Below are positions 51,907 through 61,556 of a stretch of 64,000 nt of DNA, one piece after another. The DNA comes from JAWLHA01 sp041690535. Lineage in GTDB: Bacteria; Pseudomonadota; Gammaproteobacteria; Thiohalomonadales; Thiohalomonadaceae. The notes below the pieces were generated by a model. It was not told the DNA's origin. It was given only the letters and a program-made list of their open reading frames with translations, and searched no databases. Each line of letters begins with the position of its first letter. Position 1 is the stretch's first letter. The stretch is from the NCBI GenBank assembly GCA_041690535.1, contig JAWLHA010000015.1, forward strand, positions 8,560 to 72,559, written 5' to 3'. The position numbers and the translations under genes are program-made.

Positions 51907-52139
51907 ATATCAGCGGCATTTTGGTGCATGCAGTGCCCGAGCGGATCGAAACGGTACGCCAGGCGCTTGCCGACATGCCCGGTGTCGAGGTCCATGCAGC
52001 CACGCTTGAGGGCAAGTTCATCGTCACTGTTGAGGAAGACGTTAAGGCAATCGGCCGCACGGCCATGCAGTTTCACACCATCGAGGGCGTCCTGTCGGCG
52101 GCCATGATTTATCACTATTGCGAGGAGGCGTCACAATGA
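51903..52139 (+). CDS. napD: NapA signal-peptide-binding chaperone NapD
   Basis: The 78-residue protein begins [20 protein letters not shown] and shows [11 protein letters not shown] and KFIVTVEED, the ferredoxin-like fold of NapD. NapD binds the twin-arginine signal of NapA and holds back export until cofactor insertion. It overlaps napF (ATGA) and napA by 4 bp. The length is normal. Confidence 0.9.
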   Translation: MNISGILVHAVPERIETVRQALADMPGVEVHAATLEGKFIVTVEEDVKAIGRTAMQFHTIEGVLSAAMIYHYCEEASQ

Positions 52140-54691
52140 CACTGACCAGGCGGCAATTTATCAAGAACAACGCCATCGCGGCGACGGCTGCAGCCGCCGG
52201 CGTCACTCTTCCCGGCATCGAGACGGCACTGGCCGGACCCGGCGCGCAGATCCGCTGGGACAAGGCCGCGTGCCGCTTCTGCGGCACCGGGTGCAGCGTG
52301 CTGCTGGGGGTGAAGGACGGCCGGGTGGTTGCGACGCAGGGCGACCCCGACGCTCCGGTCAACCGCGGCTTGAACTGCATCAAGGGCTACTTCCTGCCGA
52401 AGATCCTCTACGGCAGCGATCGCCTCACCACACCGCTGCTGCGCAAGCGCAATGGCAAATACGCCAAAGACGGTGATTTCGAGCCGGTGTCATGGGACGA
52501 AGCCTTCGACATCATGGCGGAGAAGTGGAAGGAAGCCATGCGCAGGGACATGGCGGCCAACGAGGGCAAGCCGTTGAACGAGCTGACCTCCAGTGTCGGG
52601 ATGTTCGGGTCCGGCCAGTGGACTGTGTGGGAGGGATATGCCGCCTCCAAGTTGTTCAAGGCGGGATTCCGCTCCAACAACATCGACCCCAACGCCCGCC
52701 ACTGCATGGCCTCGGCTGTGGTTGCCTTTATCAGGGCGTTCGGCATTGACGAGCCCATGGGCTGCTACGACGATTTGGAGCATGCCGATGTGTTCGTGCT
52801 GTGGGGATCGAACATGGCAGAGATGCACCCCATCCTGTGGTCTCGCCTGACCGACACTCGCCTCACCAAACCGGGTTGCGAGGTGCACGTCCTCTCCACT
52901 TACGAACACCGCTCATTCGAGCTGGCCGACAACGGCATGGTGTTTCACCCACAGACCGACTTGGCCATTGCCAACTACATTGCGAACTACATCATCAAGA
53001 AAAAGGCCTACGATCAGAAATTCATCGACAAGCACGTCAACTTCAATACCGCGGTTACCGACATTGGCTATGGCCTGCGCCCGGAACACCCGCTGGAGAA
53101 GGCGGCGAAAAACGCCGGCAAGGGCAAGTTCGACAAAATCACCTTCGAGGAGTACGCGAAGCTGGTCGAGCCGTACACACTCGAGTACGCCTCCGAACTG
53201 TCGGGGGTCCCCAAGGAGCAGTTGGAGCGTCTGGCCAAGGCCTATGCCGATCCGAAGCGCAAGGTGATGTCCCTGTGGACCATGGGCATGAACCAGCACA
53301 CCCGCGGGGTTTGGCAAAACGGCCTGGTTTACAACCTCCACCTCTTGACGGGGAAGATCTCCGAGCCGGGCAACAGCCCCTTCTCCCTTACCGGGCAGCC
53401 CTCCGCCTGCGGCACCGCCCGCGAGGTGGGCACCTTTGCCCACCGCCTGCCGGCGGATCTGGTGGTTGCGAAGCCAGAGCACCGGGCGTTCGCCGAGAAG
53501 ATCTGGAAGCTGCCGGAGGGCACCATTCCCGCCAAGGTCGGCTACCACGCCGTGTTGCAGCACCGCATGCTCAAGGACGGCAAGCTCAACGCCTACTGGG
53601 TGATGTGCAACAACAACATGCAGGCGGCCCCCAACATGAACGAGGAGGGCTTTCCGGGCTATCGCAACCCAGACAACTTCATCGTCGTCTCCGACCCCTA
53701 TCCGACCGTCACGGCCATGGCGGCCGACCTGATTCTGCCCACCGCCATGTGGGTCGAAAAGGAAGGCGCTTACGGCAACGCCGAGCGTCGCACCCAATTC
53801 TGGCGCGAGCAGGTGAATGCACCGGGGCAGGCAAAATCGGACCTGTGGCAGCTGATGGAGTTTGCCAAGCGCTTCAAGGTAGAGGAGGTGTGGCCGGCGG
53901 ATCTGGTGGCGAAGACGCCCGGGTACCGGGGCAAGACGCTGTATGACGTGCTGTTCGCCAACGGGCAGGTGAATGCCCACCCCTACAAGGCCGGCACAGT
54001 GCGCGATGGTGCCGGTAACGTCTACAACAATCACGAGTCGGAACACTTCGGCTATTACGTTCAGAAGGGGCTGTTCGAAGAGTATCGGCTGTTCAACTCC
54101 GGCCCCGAAATCATCAAGAAGGGGCACGAAATGGCGCCGTTCGAGGCCTATCACCAGGCCCGCGGCATCCGCTGGCCGGTGGTCGACGGCAAGGAGACCC
54201 TGTGGCGGTTCCGCGGTGGCTACGACCCCCACGTCCAGGGCGGCACCGAGGCGGTCAACTTCTACGGTCGGCCCGACGGGCGGGCCAACATCATCTTCGG
54301 CCCCTATGAACCGGCCGCCGAGATTCCAGACAAGGAATACGACCTATGGCTATGCACCGGTCGCGTGTTGGAGCACTGGCACTCCGGCTCCATGACGCGG
54401 CGCGTGCCGGAGCTCTACCGCGCCTTCCCCGACGCGGTGCTGTTCATGCATCCAGACGATGCCAAGGCGCGCGGCCTGCGCCGCGGCATGAACGCCACCA
54501 TCGCCACCCGCCGCGGCGAGATCGTCGCTCAGGTGGAGACTCGCGGGCGCAACCGCACACCGCGGGGGCTGGTGTTCGTACCCTGGTTCGATGCCGGCCG
54601 ACTGATCAACAAACTGACTCTGGATGCCACAGACCCGCTCTCGAAGGAGACGGATTTCAAGAAGTGCGCCTGCAAGGTGGTCAAGGCCTGA
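52136..54691 (+). CDS. napA: Periplasmic nitrate reductase catalytic subunit NapA
   Basis: The 851-residue molybdoenzyme reduces nitrate to nitrite in the periplasm with a bis-MGD molybdenum centre and one 4Fe-4S cluster. It has a twin-arginine signal ([10 protein letters not shown]), cluster cysteines CRFCGTGC and GLNCIKGY, and the molybdenum-ligand Cys in [41 protein letters not shown] is a NapA hallmark, cited here by its first and last residues (LHLL, GTAREVG). The C-terminal domain includes [16 protein letters not shown]. The length is slightly above the usual 830. It is the third gene of the operon. Confidence 0.96.
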   Translation: MTLTRRQFIKNNAIAATAAAAGVTLPGIETALAGPGAQIRWDKAACRFCGTGCSVLLGVKDGRVVATQGDPDAPVNRGLNCIKGYFLPKILYGSDRLTTPLLRKRNGKYAKDGDFEPVSWDEAFDIMAEKWKEAMRRDMAANEGKPLNELTSSVGMFGSGQWTVWEGYAASKLFKAGFRSNNIDPNARHCMASAVVAFIRAFGIDEPMGCYDDLEHADVFVLWGSNMAEMHPILWSRLTDTRLTKPGCEVHVLSTYEHRSFELADNGMVFHPQTDLAIANYIANYIIKKKAYDQKFIDKHVNFNTAVTDIGYGLRPEHPLEKAAKNAGKGKFDKITFEEYAKLVEPYTLEYASELSGVPKEQLERLAKAYADPKRKVMSLWTMGMNQHTRGVWQNGLVYNLHLLTGKISEPGNSPFSLTGQPSACGTAREVGTFAHRLPADLVVAKPEHRAFAEKIWKLPEGTIPAKVGYHAVLQHRMLKDGKLNAYWVMCNNNMQAAPNMNEEGFPGYRNPDNFIVVSDPYPTVTAMAADLILPTAMWVEKEGAYGNAERRTQFWREQVNAPGQAKSDLWQLMEFAKRFKVEEVWPADLVAKTPGYRGKTLYDVLFANGQVNAHPYKAGTVRDGAGNVYNNHESEHFGYYVQKGLFEEYRLFNSGPEIIKKGHEMAPFEAYHQARGIRWPVVDGKETLWRFRGGYDPHVQGGTEAVNFYGRPDGRANIIFGPYEPAAEIPDKEYDLWLCTGRVLEHWHSGSMTRRVPELYRAFPDAVLFMHPDDAKARGLRRGMNATIATRRGEIVAQVETRGRNRTPRGLVFVPWFDAGRLINKLTLDATDPLSKETDFKKCACKVVKA

Positions 54692-54708
54692 GAGCCGGGG
54701 AAAGTCCG

Positions 54709-55560
54709 ATGGGAGAAGGAAGCGAACACAGTGCCGAACGCCGCCGGTTCCTGGGTGACTCACTCAGGAGCCTGGGGGTTGCTGTGTTGCTGGGTGCGGG
54801 TGTGGGATTGCACTCCCGGTCCGCTTCCTCGCTGCCGGCGCCGGCCCTGCGCCCGCCCGGCGCCCTGCAGGAGACGGACTTCGGCGGGGCGTGCGTGCGC
54901 TGCGGGTTGTGCGTGCGTGACTGTCCCTTCGGCACCCTGCGTCTGGCCCGGGTGGGGGAGGAGGTACCCCTGGGCACACCCTACTTCGTGGCGCGGGAGA
55001 TCCCGTGCGAGATGTGTGAGGACATCCCCTGTGTGAAGGCCTGCCCCACCGGAGCACTGGATCCACGCATGACGGCCATCGATGAAGCCCGAATGGGTCT
55101 GGCGGTGTTGAGCGATCAGGAAAACTGCGTCGCCTTCAGCGGCCTGCGTTGCGAGGTTTGCTTCAACATCTGCCCGGTACGCGGCCGGGCCATCACCCTC
55201 GAGTATCGGCACAACGAGCGTTCCGGCAAGCACGCGCTGTTCATCCCGGAGGTCCACGCCGATGCTTGCACCGGCTGCGGCAAATGCGAGAAGGCGTGCA
55301 TTCTCGAGGAGGCAGCCATCAAGGTGCTGCCACTGACTCTCGCCCGGGGTGCGCTGGGTGCCCACTACCGCCTTGGCTGGGAGGAGAAGAGCAAGGCGGG
55401 CGGGAGCCTGGTCGCCCCCGACCGCCCCCATGAATACAACCTGCCGCCCGGCATGGACTATGAGCATGGCGGGGAGGGGCTGAGGAAGGTGCCGGAGGCG
55501 ACCCCGTTCGGCGATGACCCGTTGACGACCTTGAACCGCGGACTGGAGGGGATGCGATGA
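54709..55560 (+). CDS. napG: Ferredoxin-type quinol-oxidation subunit NapG
   Basis: The 283-residue protein has a twin-arginine-like start ([17 protein letters not shown]). Cys motifs [35 protein letters not shown] and [12 protein letters not shown] correspond to four 4Fe-4S clusters. NapG with NapH forms a quinol dehydrogenase that feeds NapC/NapB. It is exported by Tat. The start at 54709 is chosen for the RR motif near the N terminus. It overlaps napH (ATGA). Confidence 0.92.
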   Translation: MGEGSEHSAERRRFLGDSLRSLGVAVLLGAGVGLHSRSASSLPAPALRPPGALQETDFGGACVRCGLCVRDCPFGTLRLARVGEEVPLGTPYFVAREIPCEMCEDIPCVKACPTGALDPRMTAIDEARMGLAVLSDQENCVAFSGLRCEVCFNICPVRGRAITLEYRHNERSGKHALFIPEVHADACTGCGKCEKACILEEAAIKVLPLTLARGALGAHYRLGWEEKSKAGGSLVAPDRPHEYNLPPGMDYEHGGEGLRKVPEATPFGDDPLTTLNRGLEGMR

Positions 55561-56438
55561 ATGCCCGGCCCGGAACCGAGGCAGTGCGCACCCTGGGCTG
55601 GCTGCGGGCCCACCGTTGGCTGCTTCTGCGTCGCCTGAGCCAGTTCGGCATTCTGGCGCTGTTCCTCTCCGGCCCGCTGGCGGGCATCTGGATCGTAAAG
55701 GGTACGCTCGCCGCCAGCCTGACGCTGGATGTACTGCCCCTGACCGATCCTCTCCTGGCGCTGCTGAGCATCCTTGCCGGTCACCTGCCGGAGAGTGCGG
55801 CCATCGTGGGTGCACTGCTGGTGATCGGTCTCTATCTCCTGGTCGGAGGCCGCACCTACTGCTCGTGGGTCTGCCCGATCAACGTCGTGACCGACGCCGC
55901 CGCCTGGTTGCGGGATCGGTTGGGGCTGCGTGGGGGGACTCAGACGCCGCGCCACACACGCTTCCTCGTTCTCGCGGCCACCCTGGCGTTGTCGGCGGTG
56001 ACCGGCATGCTCGTGTGGGAGTTGGTGAACCCGGTCTCAATCCTGTTCCGGGGGCTGGTGTTCGGAATGGGGCTGGCCTGGGTCGTGGTGGTTGCGGTTT
56101 TTCTCTACGACCTGCTGCTCGCACGGCGCGGTTGGTGCGGCCACCTGTGCCCGGTGGGCGCGTTCTACAGCCTGATCGGCCGAGGCAGCCTGCTGCGTGT
56201 TCAGGCGCCCAAACGGGAACAGTGCAACGACTGCATGGATTGCTTCGCGGTCTGCCCCGAACCGCAGGTGATTCGTCCGGCACTAAAGGGGGCGGGCCCG
56301 GCCCTCATCAGTCAATCCGCCTGCACGAACTGCGGGCGCTGTATCGACGTTTGCAGCAAACAGGTTTTCCGTTTCGGCAGCCGGTTCGGCCACGGTCCTG
56401 CCGGCTCGACAGTCAATCAGAGGGAGGTTAGGCCATGA
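55557..56438 (+). CDS. napH: Membrane ferredoxin-type subunit NapH
   Basis: The 293-residue inner-membrane protein has four helices, [14 protein letters not shown] and [15 protein letters not shown] (the CxxxCP motifs of NapH), and C-terminal clusters [14 protein letters not shown] and [14 protein letters not shown]. It works with NapG in electron transfer from quinol. It overlaps napB by 4 bp. The order G-H-B-C is common in gammaproteobacterial nap operons. Confidence 0.93.
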   Translation: MNARPGTEAVRTLGWLRAHRWLLLRRLSQFGILALFLSGPLAGIWIVKGTLAASLTLDVLPLTDPLLALLSILAGHLPESAAIVGALLVIGLYLLVGGRTYCSWVCPINVVTDAAAWLRDRLGLRGGTQTPRHTRFLVLAATLALSAVTGMLVWELVNPVSILFRGLVFGMGLAWVVVVAVFLYDLLLARRGWCGHLCPVGAFYSLIGRGSLLRVQAPKREQCNDCMDCFAVCPEPQVIRPALKGAGPALISQSACTNCGRCIDVCSKQVFRFGSRFGHGPAGSTVNQREVRP

Positions 56439-56878
56439 AGAATCCACTGCTCAGGGGTGTGTCGCTGTCGGTTGCAGCGCTCATCCTGTCCGCGTCGGCG
56501 CAAGCCGCCGATGTCCACTCCTTGCGCGGGGCCGCCCCCCTCGACAGCGACTCGCTGCAGCCGTCGACGGCGCGATGGGAGCGGGATCGCGCCCCGATCC
56601 AGCGCGACTACACCCAGCAGCCGCCGCTCATCCCCCACTCCATCGAGGGCTATACCGTCAACATGAAGTTCAACAAGTGCATGACCTGTCACAGCTGGGC
56701 TACTTATCAGCGGGCCAAGGCGACGAAGATCAGTCAGACTCATTTCGCCGACCGCAACGGCAACGATCTGGCCGACGTCTCCGCCCGGCGTTACTTCTGC
56801 ACTCAGTGCCACGTGCCGCAGAAGGACGCCCAGCCGCTGGTGGAGAACACTTTTGAGCCGGTGATCGGTTCACGCTGA
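56435..56878 (+). CDS. napB: Diheme cytochrome c NapB
   Basis: The 147-residue electron-transfer subunit of the NapAB complex has a signal peptide ([24 protein letters not shown]) and haem sites CMTCH and CTQCH. The conserved PPLIPHSIEGYTVNMKFNKC gives the distal His ligand and QxTHFADRNG is typical of the family (QTHFADRNG here). It receives electrons from NapC and passes them to the NapA cluster. Confidence 0.94.
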   Translation: MKNPLLRGVSLSVAALILSASAQAADVHSLRGAAPLDSDSLQPSTARWERDRAPIQRDYTQQPPLIPHSIEGYTVNMKFNKCMTCHSWATYQRAKATKISQTHFADRNGNDLADVSARRYFCTQCHVPQKDAQPLVENTFEPVIGSR

Positions 56879-56945
56879 CCACTTGCGGCAATGTCCACAG
56901 CAACTGCGCGGACCGGGCGATGGCCCATGACAAGCGAGACTAGCC

Positions 56946-57569
56946 ATGTCTGAAACAAGCGAAACCGGTTTCATGAAACGTTGGTGGCAGACCCTGAACC
57001 GCCCAAGCCGCTACTCTCTGGGGGCACTGGCCGGCGGAGGCTTCGCCATCGGTATTCTCTTCTGGGGTGGCTTCAACACCGCCATGGAGGCCACCAATAC
57101 GGAGTCTTTCTGCATCTCCTGTCACGAGATGGAGCAACACGTGTATCAGGAGTACAAGGACTCCATTCATTACAACAACCGCACCGGCGTACGGGCGACC
57201 TGTCCCGACTGCCACGTACCCCGTGAGTGGGAGCACAAGATCGTGCGCAAGATAAGGGCATCCAACGAACTGCTGCACAAAGTGCTGGGCAGCATCGACA
57301 CCCCGGAGAAATTCGAGGCCAAGCGCCTTCAGCTGGCACGCAACGTATGGATGTCCATGAAGGCCACTGACTCGCGGGAGTGCCGCAATTGCCACGACTA
57401 CGACTCGATGGATTTCACCATGCAGAGCCGCCGTTCGGTCCCTCAGCACATTGAGGGTTTCGAGGCGGGCAAGACCTGCATCGACTGCCACAAGGGGATC
57501 GCCCACTCCCTTCCGGCGATGTACGAGATGGACCCCGCCGGCGCAGCCGGGGTGGCGCTGGCGAAGTGA
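56946..57569 (+). CDS. napC: Tetrahaem membrane-anchored cytochrome c NapC
   Basis: The 207-residue quinol dehydrogenase of the NapC/NirT family has one N-terminal anchor helix (LGALAGGGFAIGILFWGG) and haem sites CISCH, CPDCH, CRNCH and CIDCH. It includes TESFCISCHEM and GKTCIDCHKGIAH as in NapC. It oxidises quinol and reduces NapB, and is the last gene of the operon. A 67-bp gap separates it from napB. Confidence 0.94.
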   Translation: MSETSETGFMKRWWQTLNRPSRYSLGALAGGGFAIGILFWGGFNTAMEATNTESFCISCHEMEQHVYQEYKDSIHYNNRTGVRATCPDCHVPREWEHKIVRKIRASNELLHKVLGSIDTPEKFEAKRLQLARNVWMSMKATDSRECRNCHDYDSMDFTMQSRRSVPQHIEGFEAGKTCIDCHKGIAHSLPAMYEMDPAGAAGVALAK

Positions 57570-57718
57570 AGTCCAAAGACGCGTGCGGTGGCGAACCAGC
57601 CCTCGCATTGCATGCTGATGGGCGGTCGCAATAGCCTGGATGAAGGTTGCAGGGCAGAGGTGAAAAGGGCACGGACTTTTGTTCTCCGCGGTTTCGGCTG
57701 TGCCCGATGGCAAACGGT

Positions 57719-57785
57719 AGGGTGGATAAGCGCAGCGCATCCACCAACTCGAGACCGTACGGTGGATGCGCTGCGCTTATCCACC
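57719..57785. repeat. Family D hairpin core downstream of napC
   Basis: The two arms 57721-57745 and 57761-57785 form a perfect 25-bp inverted repeat around GACCGT, the family D hairpin. There are no flanking termini. It lies between napC and the hemerythrin gene and could act as a transcript end or processing site. Confidence 0.6.
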
Positions 57786-57899
57786 TCACTGAGGTTTGTT
57801 CCTGTCCCGAAGACAGGAGCGGACTGCAGTTGCAATGGAGTGATAGCACTTTGGACTCAGCAGCGGTGCCACAGGTTAACTATCCAAGAGGGGGATGTC

Positions 57900-58409
57900 A
57901 TGTTTAATTTTTTCAAGAAAAACAAGCCGCCCGTCGAATCTGCGCAGCCACAGGAGCAGTATGCGCCCGCGCCTGGGACGGAAATTCGATACGACCCGAC
58001 GTTGGTGGATACGTTGAAACGCGACCATCAGCAGTTACTGACGGCCTACGGGGAGATCCAGGCCGCTTTCGAAGACGAGGACTTCGAACTGGTGTCCGCC
58101 CAACTGAATGACTTCAGAGCGGCTCTCCACGCTCACCTCCTGACCGAGAATGTGCGGTTGTACATCTATCTCAATCGGCAGATGGCCGGTGACGAGTTGA
58201 ACTCCGACCTCATTCACGGGTTTCGCCGGGAAATGGACAGTATCGGAAGGAACGTCCTCAAGTTTCTGAAGAAGTACCAAACCATCGGTGTGGACCGAGA
58301 GCTGGCACCGGCCTTTGGTCGTGATTTCGCCGCCATCGGCAAAGTACTGGTTGAGCGCATCCAGCAGGAGGAGTCGACGCTCTATCCACTGTACATGCCC
58401 CACTATTGA
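57900..58409 (+). CDS. Hemerythrin-like (HHE) domain protein
   Basis: The 169-residue helical protein has iron-ligand candidates in LKRDHQQLLTAYGEI, LHAHLLTENVRLYIYL, and QQEESTLYPLYMP, the H...HxxxE...E pattern of hemerythrin or HHE cation-binding domains. Such proteins bind O2 or repair iron-sulfur clusters after NO stress. The N-terminal 40 residues are a charged proline-containing extension. ATG 57900 follows AGAGGGGG. Its place after the nap operon may link it to nitrosative stress, but it is probably a separate transcript. Confidence 0.75.
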   Translation: MFNFFKKNKPPVESAQPQEQYAPAPGTEIRYDPTLVDTLKRDHQQLLTAYGEIQAAFEDEDFELVSAQLNDFRAALHAHLLTENVRLYIYLNRQMAGDELNSDLIHGFRREMDSIGRNVLKFLKKYQTIGVDRELAPAFGRDFAAIGKVLVERIQQEESTLYPLYMPHY

Positions 58410-58496
58410 ACGGCTCCACGTCGACTATAGTAACTAACACCCTTCCGGCTGACCGAACTGGTTCAGACGCTTGTCCGAACGTTCAACCCAGCCGCA

Positions 58497-59264
58497 ATGA
58501 GGAGGTGGGCCGAAACTGCTTGGCGAGATAGGGGTGCCGATGTGGATCTGAAACGAAGATGGCTGCAACTGATGGCCCGCTACCGGGAGGGTGGAGTTCG
58601 CCATGTGGCCCACCTGCTGTCCGAGAACGGCTACATGCCACGATGGCTGTTGTACTTCTTTGAACTTGAACTCCTCGAGTTGGAGCGGTTCAATATCCGG
58701 GCCACGTTGCGTCGGCCCGAGGGTTATGAGTTTTTCAGGGCCTCCCCGCAGGACGTGGACGCCCTGGCGGACGTCATCAACGGGGGCGACCCGGTACGCA
58801 AGGAGTTTTCCGGTTACCTGGCGGATGGGCATCACTGTTTCGGTGTGGCAAAGGACGGGCGGCCGGTGGGTTACCTGTGGGTGTTTCTGGAGCGTTATCC
58901 CTTGGCCATCGACAACGACCCCAAGCGCACCCTGACGTTCACCCTGGGACCGGATGTGGTGTTTTACGGGGTTGGCTACATCGCCCCGGAATTCCGCCTC
59001 CGTGGTCTTTTTGCTCCGCTCTACGCGTTCGCAGTCAGCCATTATGGCGAGCACGTGCGTCACCTCACCGCCGTGAGTACCCTCAACCTGCACTCCATTC
59101 GCTCCCACCATCGCCTGGGGTTCCGCCCGATTGGCACCGCTGTCTGTCGTCGTGTGCTGGGGTCGCCGTATCATTGGAGCGTTCATGGGGCGGGAGGCCG
59201 GCGTTCGCTTGGGTTCGGCCAACGTGAAATCCCACTGAGCATGGTTGCTCCTGTCCCGTTGTGA
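58497..59264 (+). CDS. GNAT-family acetyltransferase
   Basis: The 255-residue protein has a C-terminal GNAT fold with VGYIAPEFRLRGLFAPLYAFAV (acetyl-CoA loop with RxxG) and LTAVSTLNLHSIRSHHRLGFRPIG. The N-terminal 100 residues are helical with LERFNIRATLRRPEGYEF, an unusual added part. The start is uncertain: no good ribosome site precedes ATG 58497, and a GTG codon near residue 16 is possible. It converges with a second acetyltransferase 47 bp away. The substrate is unknown, perhaps a cell-surface amine. Confidence 0.7.
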   Translation: MRRWAETAWRDRGADVDLKRRWLQLMARYREGGVRHVAHLLSENGYMPRWLLYFFELELLELERFNIRATLRRPEGYEFFRASPQDVDALADVINGGDPVRKEFSGYLADGHHCFGVAKDGRPVGYLWVFLERYPLAIDNDPKRTLTFTLGPDVVFYGVGYIAPEFRLRGLFAPLYAFAVSHYGEHVRHLTAVSTLNLHSIRSHHRLGFRPIGTAVCRRVLGSPYHWSVHGAGGRRSLGFGQREIPLSMVAPVPL

Positions 59265-59311
59265 GGGGCGGTTTCCCGCCCCGGTTCCGGACGGTGGAGG
59301 GTTCCCCGGGG

Positions 59312-60367
59312 CTACGGGTTGTTGGCGCAGGGAGTGGCGGGCTCCGGCACCACTTTTCGCTGCCGCAGCCGCCCTCTGAGTTCCCGTGCCAAGTAGAGGC
59401 TCCTGCCCCGAAGTGTGTTTCCATAGATGGTTACTTTCAGCCGGTTCTCGGTGCCGGTCGCCCAGCGCCGTTTCCAGTCGGTAACGGCATACATCATGTC
59501 CATATGGGTCAAGTGAGGATCGTTCAGGAGGGCTTCTATGACCCGCCACTGGAGCAGTGTCCCCGGGCTGAGGAAGGCGAACTCGGGGTCGTAGGATGTC
59601 TTCCAGCCCACGCATGAGCTGCCGCAGACCACGACCATCGCGTAAGCCAACAGGGTGGTGTCCCGCCGGAGGACGTAGAACCGCAGCTGCCCGCGTGACT
59701 GGAAACGGCACAGTACGCTTTGGTAGAAGGTCTCGAGCGCGCGCGACTGAACGATGGCCGTGCCCGCTTGACCTTTCCATCCGGCCGCCTCCAGTGCGAG
59801 CGCCCGCGAGAGCCACGTCTCCCACTGCGGATCGCCTGCGACTTCCCGGAACTCCAGCTTCCCCAAGGTGGCCTCCGCCCGATTGTTGGCGGTAGTGAGA
59901 TTGCGGCGGAAGCTCTTGGCCCGGCTCTTCAGGTATTCCTCGGGGGTGAGATCGAGGCGCACCACCGGTGACACCTGCCAGACCCGGATGGCAGTGCGCC
60001 AACCCAAGCGCCCCAACTCCTTCAGGCAGCGATGCGTCCTTGAACCCTCCGGCACCAGATCAAACTCTACAATGTCCCAGGGGGACTGTCGGGACATCTG
60101 CCCGAGCATCTCCCCCAGTGCCGGGGCTGTCACATCCTGCGGGAGGTGGTAAGCCGGTATGTGTTGATTGGTGGCGGCAGCGAGTCGCCGCACTCCAATC
60201 CCGAGGAAAGGCGTCACTTCGGACAACAGGTGGATGGGCCCGTCAGGGGGCCCGGTGCGCCGGACCTTTGTGCCGGGTGCGAAGGTTTGAATCCACAGTT
60301 CCTGAAGGTCGGCATCCTGAAAGCTGCCGATAGGGCCGGCATTTGCATAACCGCTCTGTCGTTCCAT
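59312..60367 (-). CDS. GNAT/FemAB-like acyltransferase (BcsL/Acetyltransf_6 type)
   Basis: The 351-residue protein (MERQSGYANAG start) ends with an Acetyltransf_6-type domain: PEEYLKSRAKSFRRNLTTANNR, then LEAAGWKGQAGTAI, LRRDTTLLAYAMVVV and YDPEFAFLSPGTLLQWRVIE, typical of FemAB-like and CelD/BcsL proteins that act on polysaccharide or lipid precursors. A longer in-frame start at 60568 exists, but the extra residues have no similarity and MERQ has GGAG upstream. It converges with the GNAT gene at 58497. Confidence 0.72.
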   Translation of the reverse strand: MERQSGYANAGPIGSFQDADLQELWIQTFAPGTKVRRTGPPDGPIHLLSEVTPFLGIGVRRLAAATNQHIPAYHLPQDVTAPALGEMLGQMSRQSPWDIVEFDLVPEGSRTHRCLKELGRLGWRTAIRVWQVSPVVRLDLTPEEYLKSRAKSFRRNLTTANNRAEATLGKLEFREVAGDPQWETWLSRALALEAAGWKGQAGTAIVQSRALETFYQSVLCRFQSRGQLRFYVLRRDTTLLAYAMVVVCGSSCVGWKTSYDPEFAFLSPGTLLQWRVIEALLNDPHLTHMDMMYAVTDWKRRWATGTENRLKVTIYGNTLRGRSLYLARELRGRLRQRKVVPEPATPCANNP

Positions 60368-60609
60368 CACATGCTCCGCGTCATAGTCAGCACTGCCCGC
60401 GTTCGGGTAGTGGAAACCTTTGGGTACCTCCATGAGGGGTGCACAAGTTGGTGTTACGCGTTCCGGAACCTGAAGGTGGCGAGACGACAGGACCTCAGGA
60501 GCCTGCCCACCTGCGGGATGAAACTGCGAAAGGCGTGAAAATGGAGAGTGGCGTACACACGCGGTCACCTGGTATGAGTCATCGTTAGTACGTTGAACGT
60601 ACCCTGCTC

Positions 60610-60824
60610 GTAACTACTCACCCCATGTCGGCGGCGCTGGAGTGCGGGGGCTTGCCCCCGCTTTCCCGAGGGGCGGCTTGCCGCCGTGCGCCGTGTTGTG
60701 GGCTGGCCGGGGACGGCGGGAGCAAGCTCCCGTCCTGCAAAGCGGCGGCAAGCCGTCGCACTCCACAGCAAAGGTGCCGTAACCCGTAGCATCGAGACGC
60801 GGCTGAATGGGGTGGAGTAGTTAC
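60610..60824 (+). mobile_element. IS66-type MITE, type III (215 bp)
   Basis: GTAACTACTC (60610-60619) and GAGTAGTTAC (60815-60824) are flanked by CCCTGCTC and CCCTGAGC, a target duplication with two changes. The interior differs completely from types I and II. It is made of GGGGGCTTGCCCCC and GCGGCTTGCCGC-type palindromes. The stretch 60368-60977 has no gene. Confidence 0.8.
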
Positions 60825-60952
60825 CCCTGAGCAAGTAATAGCACACATGCGCCTGATTGCAGCCGACAAGGAAGAAGGGGGGGAATGGCTGATCCGCGAT
60901 TTTCCGCTTATCCGTTCGGTATGCCTGCCACTGCCCGGGGGCAAGAGGGGGG

Positions 60953-60972
60953 AAGGGCCCCTTTGGGCCCTT
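60953..60972 (-). terminator. Stem-loop after the lipoprotein gene
   Basis: On the minus strand AAGGGCCC, a short loop and GGGCCCTT form a hairpin 6 bp after the stop of the lipoprotein gene. The following bases are C-rich instead of T-rich, so it is a weak intrinsic terminator at best. Confidence 0.45.
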
Positions 60973-60977
60973 TCTGA

Positions 60978-61529
60978 TCAGATGTCGCCGAAACGGGCGT
61001 TCATGGTCGGGTTGTTCAGCCAGACGCTGATATCCTTGCCGAGGGCCTCGACACAACGACCGAGAATTGAGCAGGTGCCTTTGTAGCCGCCGAAAACGCC
61101 GCCACCGGAGAGGCGTCGGCCCCTGAAGCTGCCGATCATCTTGCCACCTTCATACAGCCGGCCTTCCACCGTGACGGATTTGGTGCCGCTCCAGGCTCCG
61201 CCGCCGGTGCCGATCAGATCGACGATCTCCATCTCAAGGACCCGCCCTTCGGACTTGGAGGAGACCGCGCCCTTGCGGACTACGGATACCCCGGACCGAT
61301 TGGCGTAACTCTCCACGAACTCGGGCAGCTGTGACTGCAGCGCGCACTCATTGCGAACGGCCACCGGCACCATGGCCGACTTGCTGTAGTTGGTGACGGT
61401 ATCAATGAAAATAGGTTCACCCGCAGCGGGCACGTTTTCCACCTGTTTGGCGGGTGCCGTGGCGCCGCATCCGCCGATGAGGCCTGCTGCCAATGCAGCC
61501 ACCGCCCAACGTGCCAAGAAATTGCCCAT
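60978..61529 (-). CDS. Outer-membrane-type lipoprotein, conserved, unknown function
   Basis: The 183-residue protein begins MGNFLARWAVAALAAGLIGGCG, with lipobox IGGC. The mature part contains NECALQSQLPEFVESYA, RVLEMEIVDLIGTGGGAWSG, SVTVEGRLYEGGKMIGSFRGRRLSGGG and KGTCSILGRCVEALG with a conserved disulfide pair, a pattern seen in uncharacterised envelope lipoproteins. The true start is 61529. The longer frame begins inside a mobile element and is not used. A type III MITE ends 27 bp upstream of the start codon and another lies 153 bp downstream, so its promoter is altered. Confidence 0.78.
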   Translation of the reverse strand: MGNFLARWAVAALAAGLIGGCGATAPAKQVENVPAAGEPIFIDTVTNYSKSAMVPVAVRNECALQSQLPEFVESYANRSGVSVVRKGAVSSKSEGRVLEMEIVDLIGTGGGAWSGTKSVTVEGRLYEGGKMIGSFRGRRLSGGGVFGGYKGTCSILGRCVEALGKDISVWLNNPTMNARFGDI

Positions 61530-61556
61530 CTCTCTTCTCCCTGTTGTAAGTATTAG

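Noticed and set aside
52913..54232. Minus-strand 439-codon frame opposite napA
   Set aside because: It is an antisense shadow of high-GC codon use. NapA is unambiguous on the plus strand.
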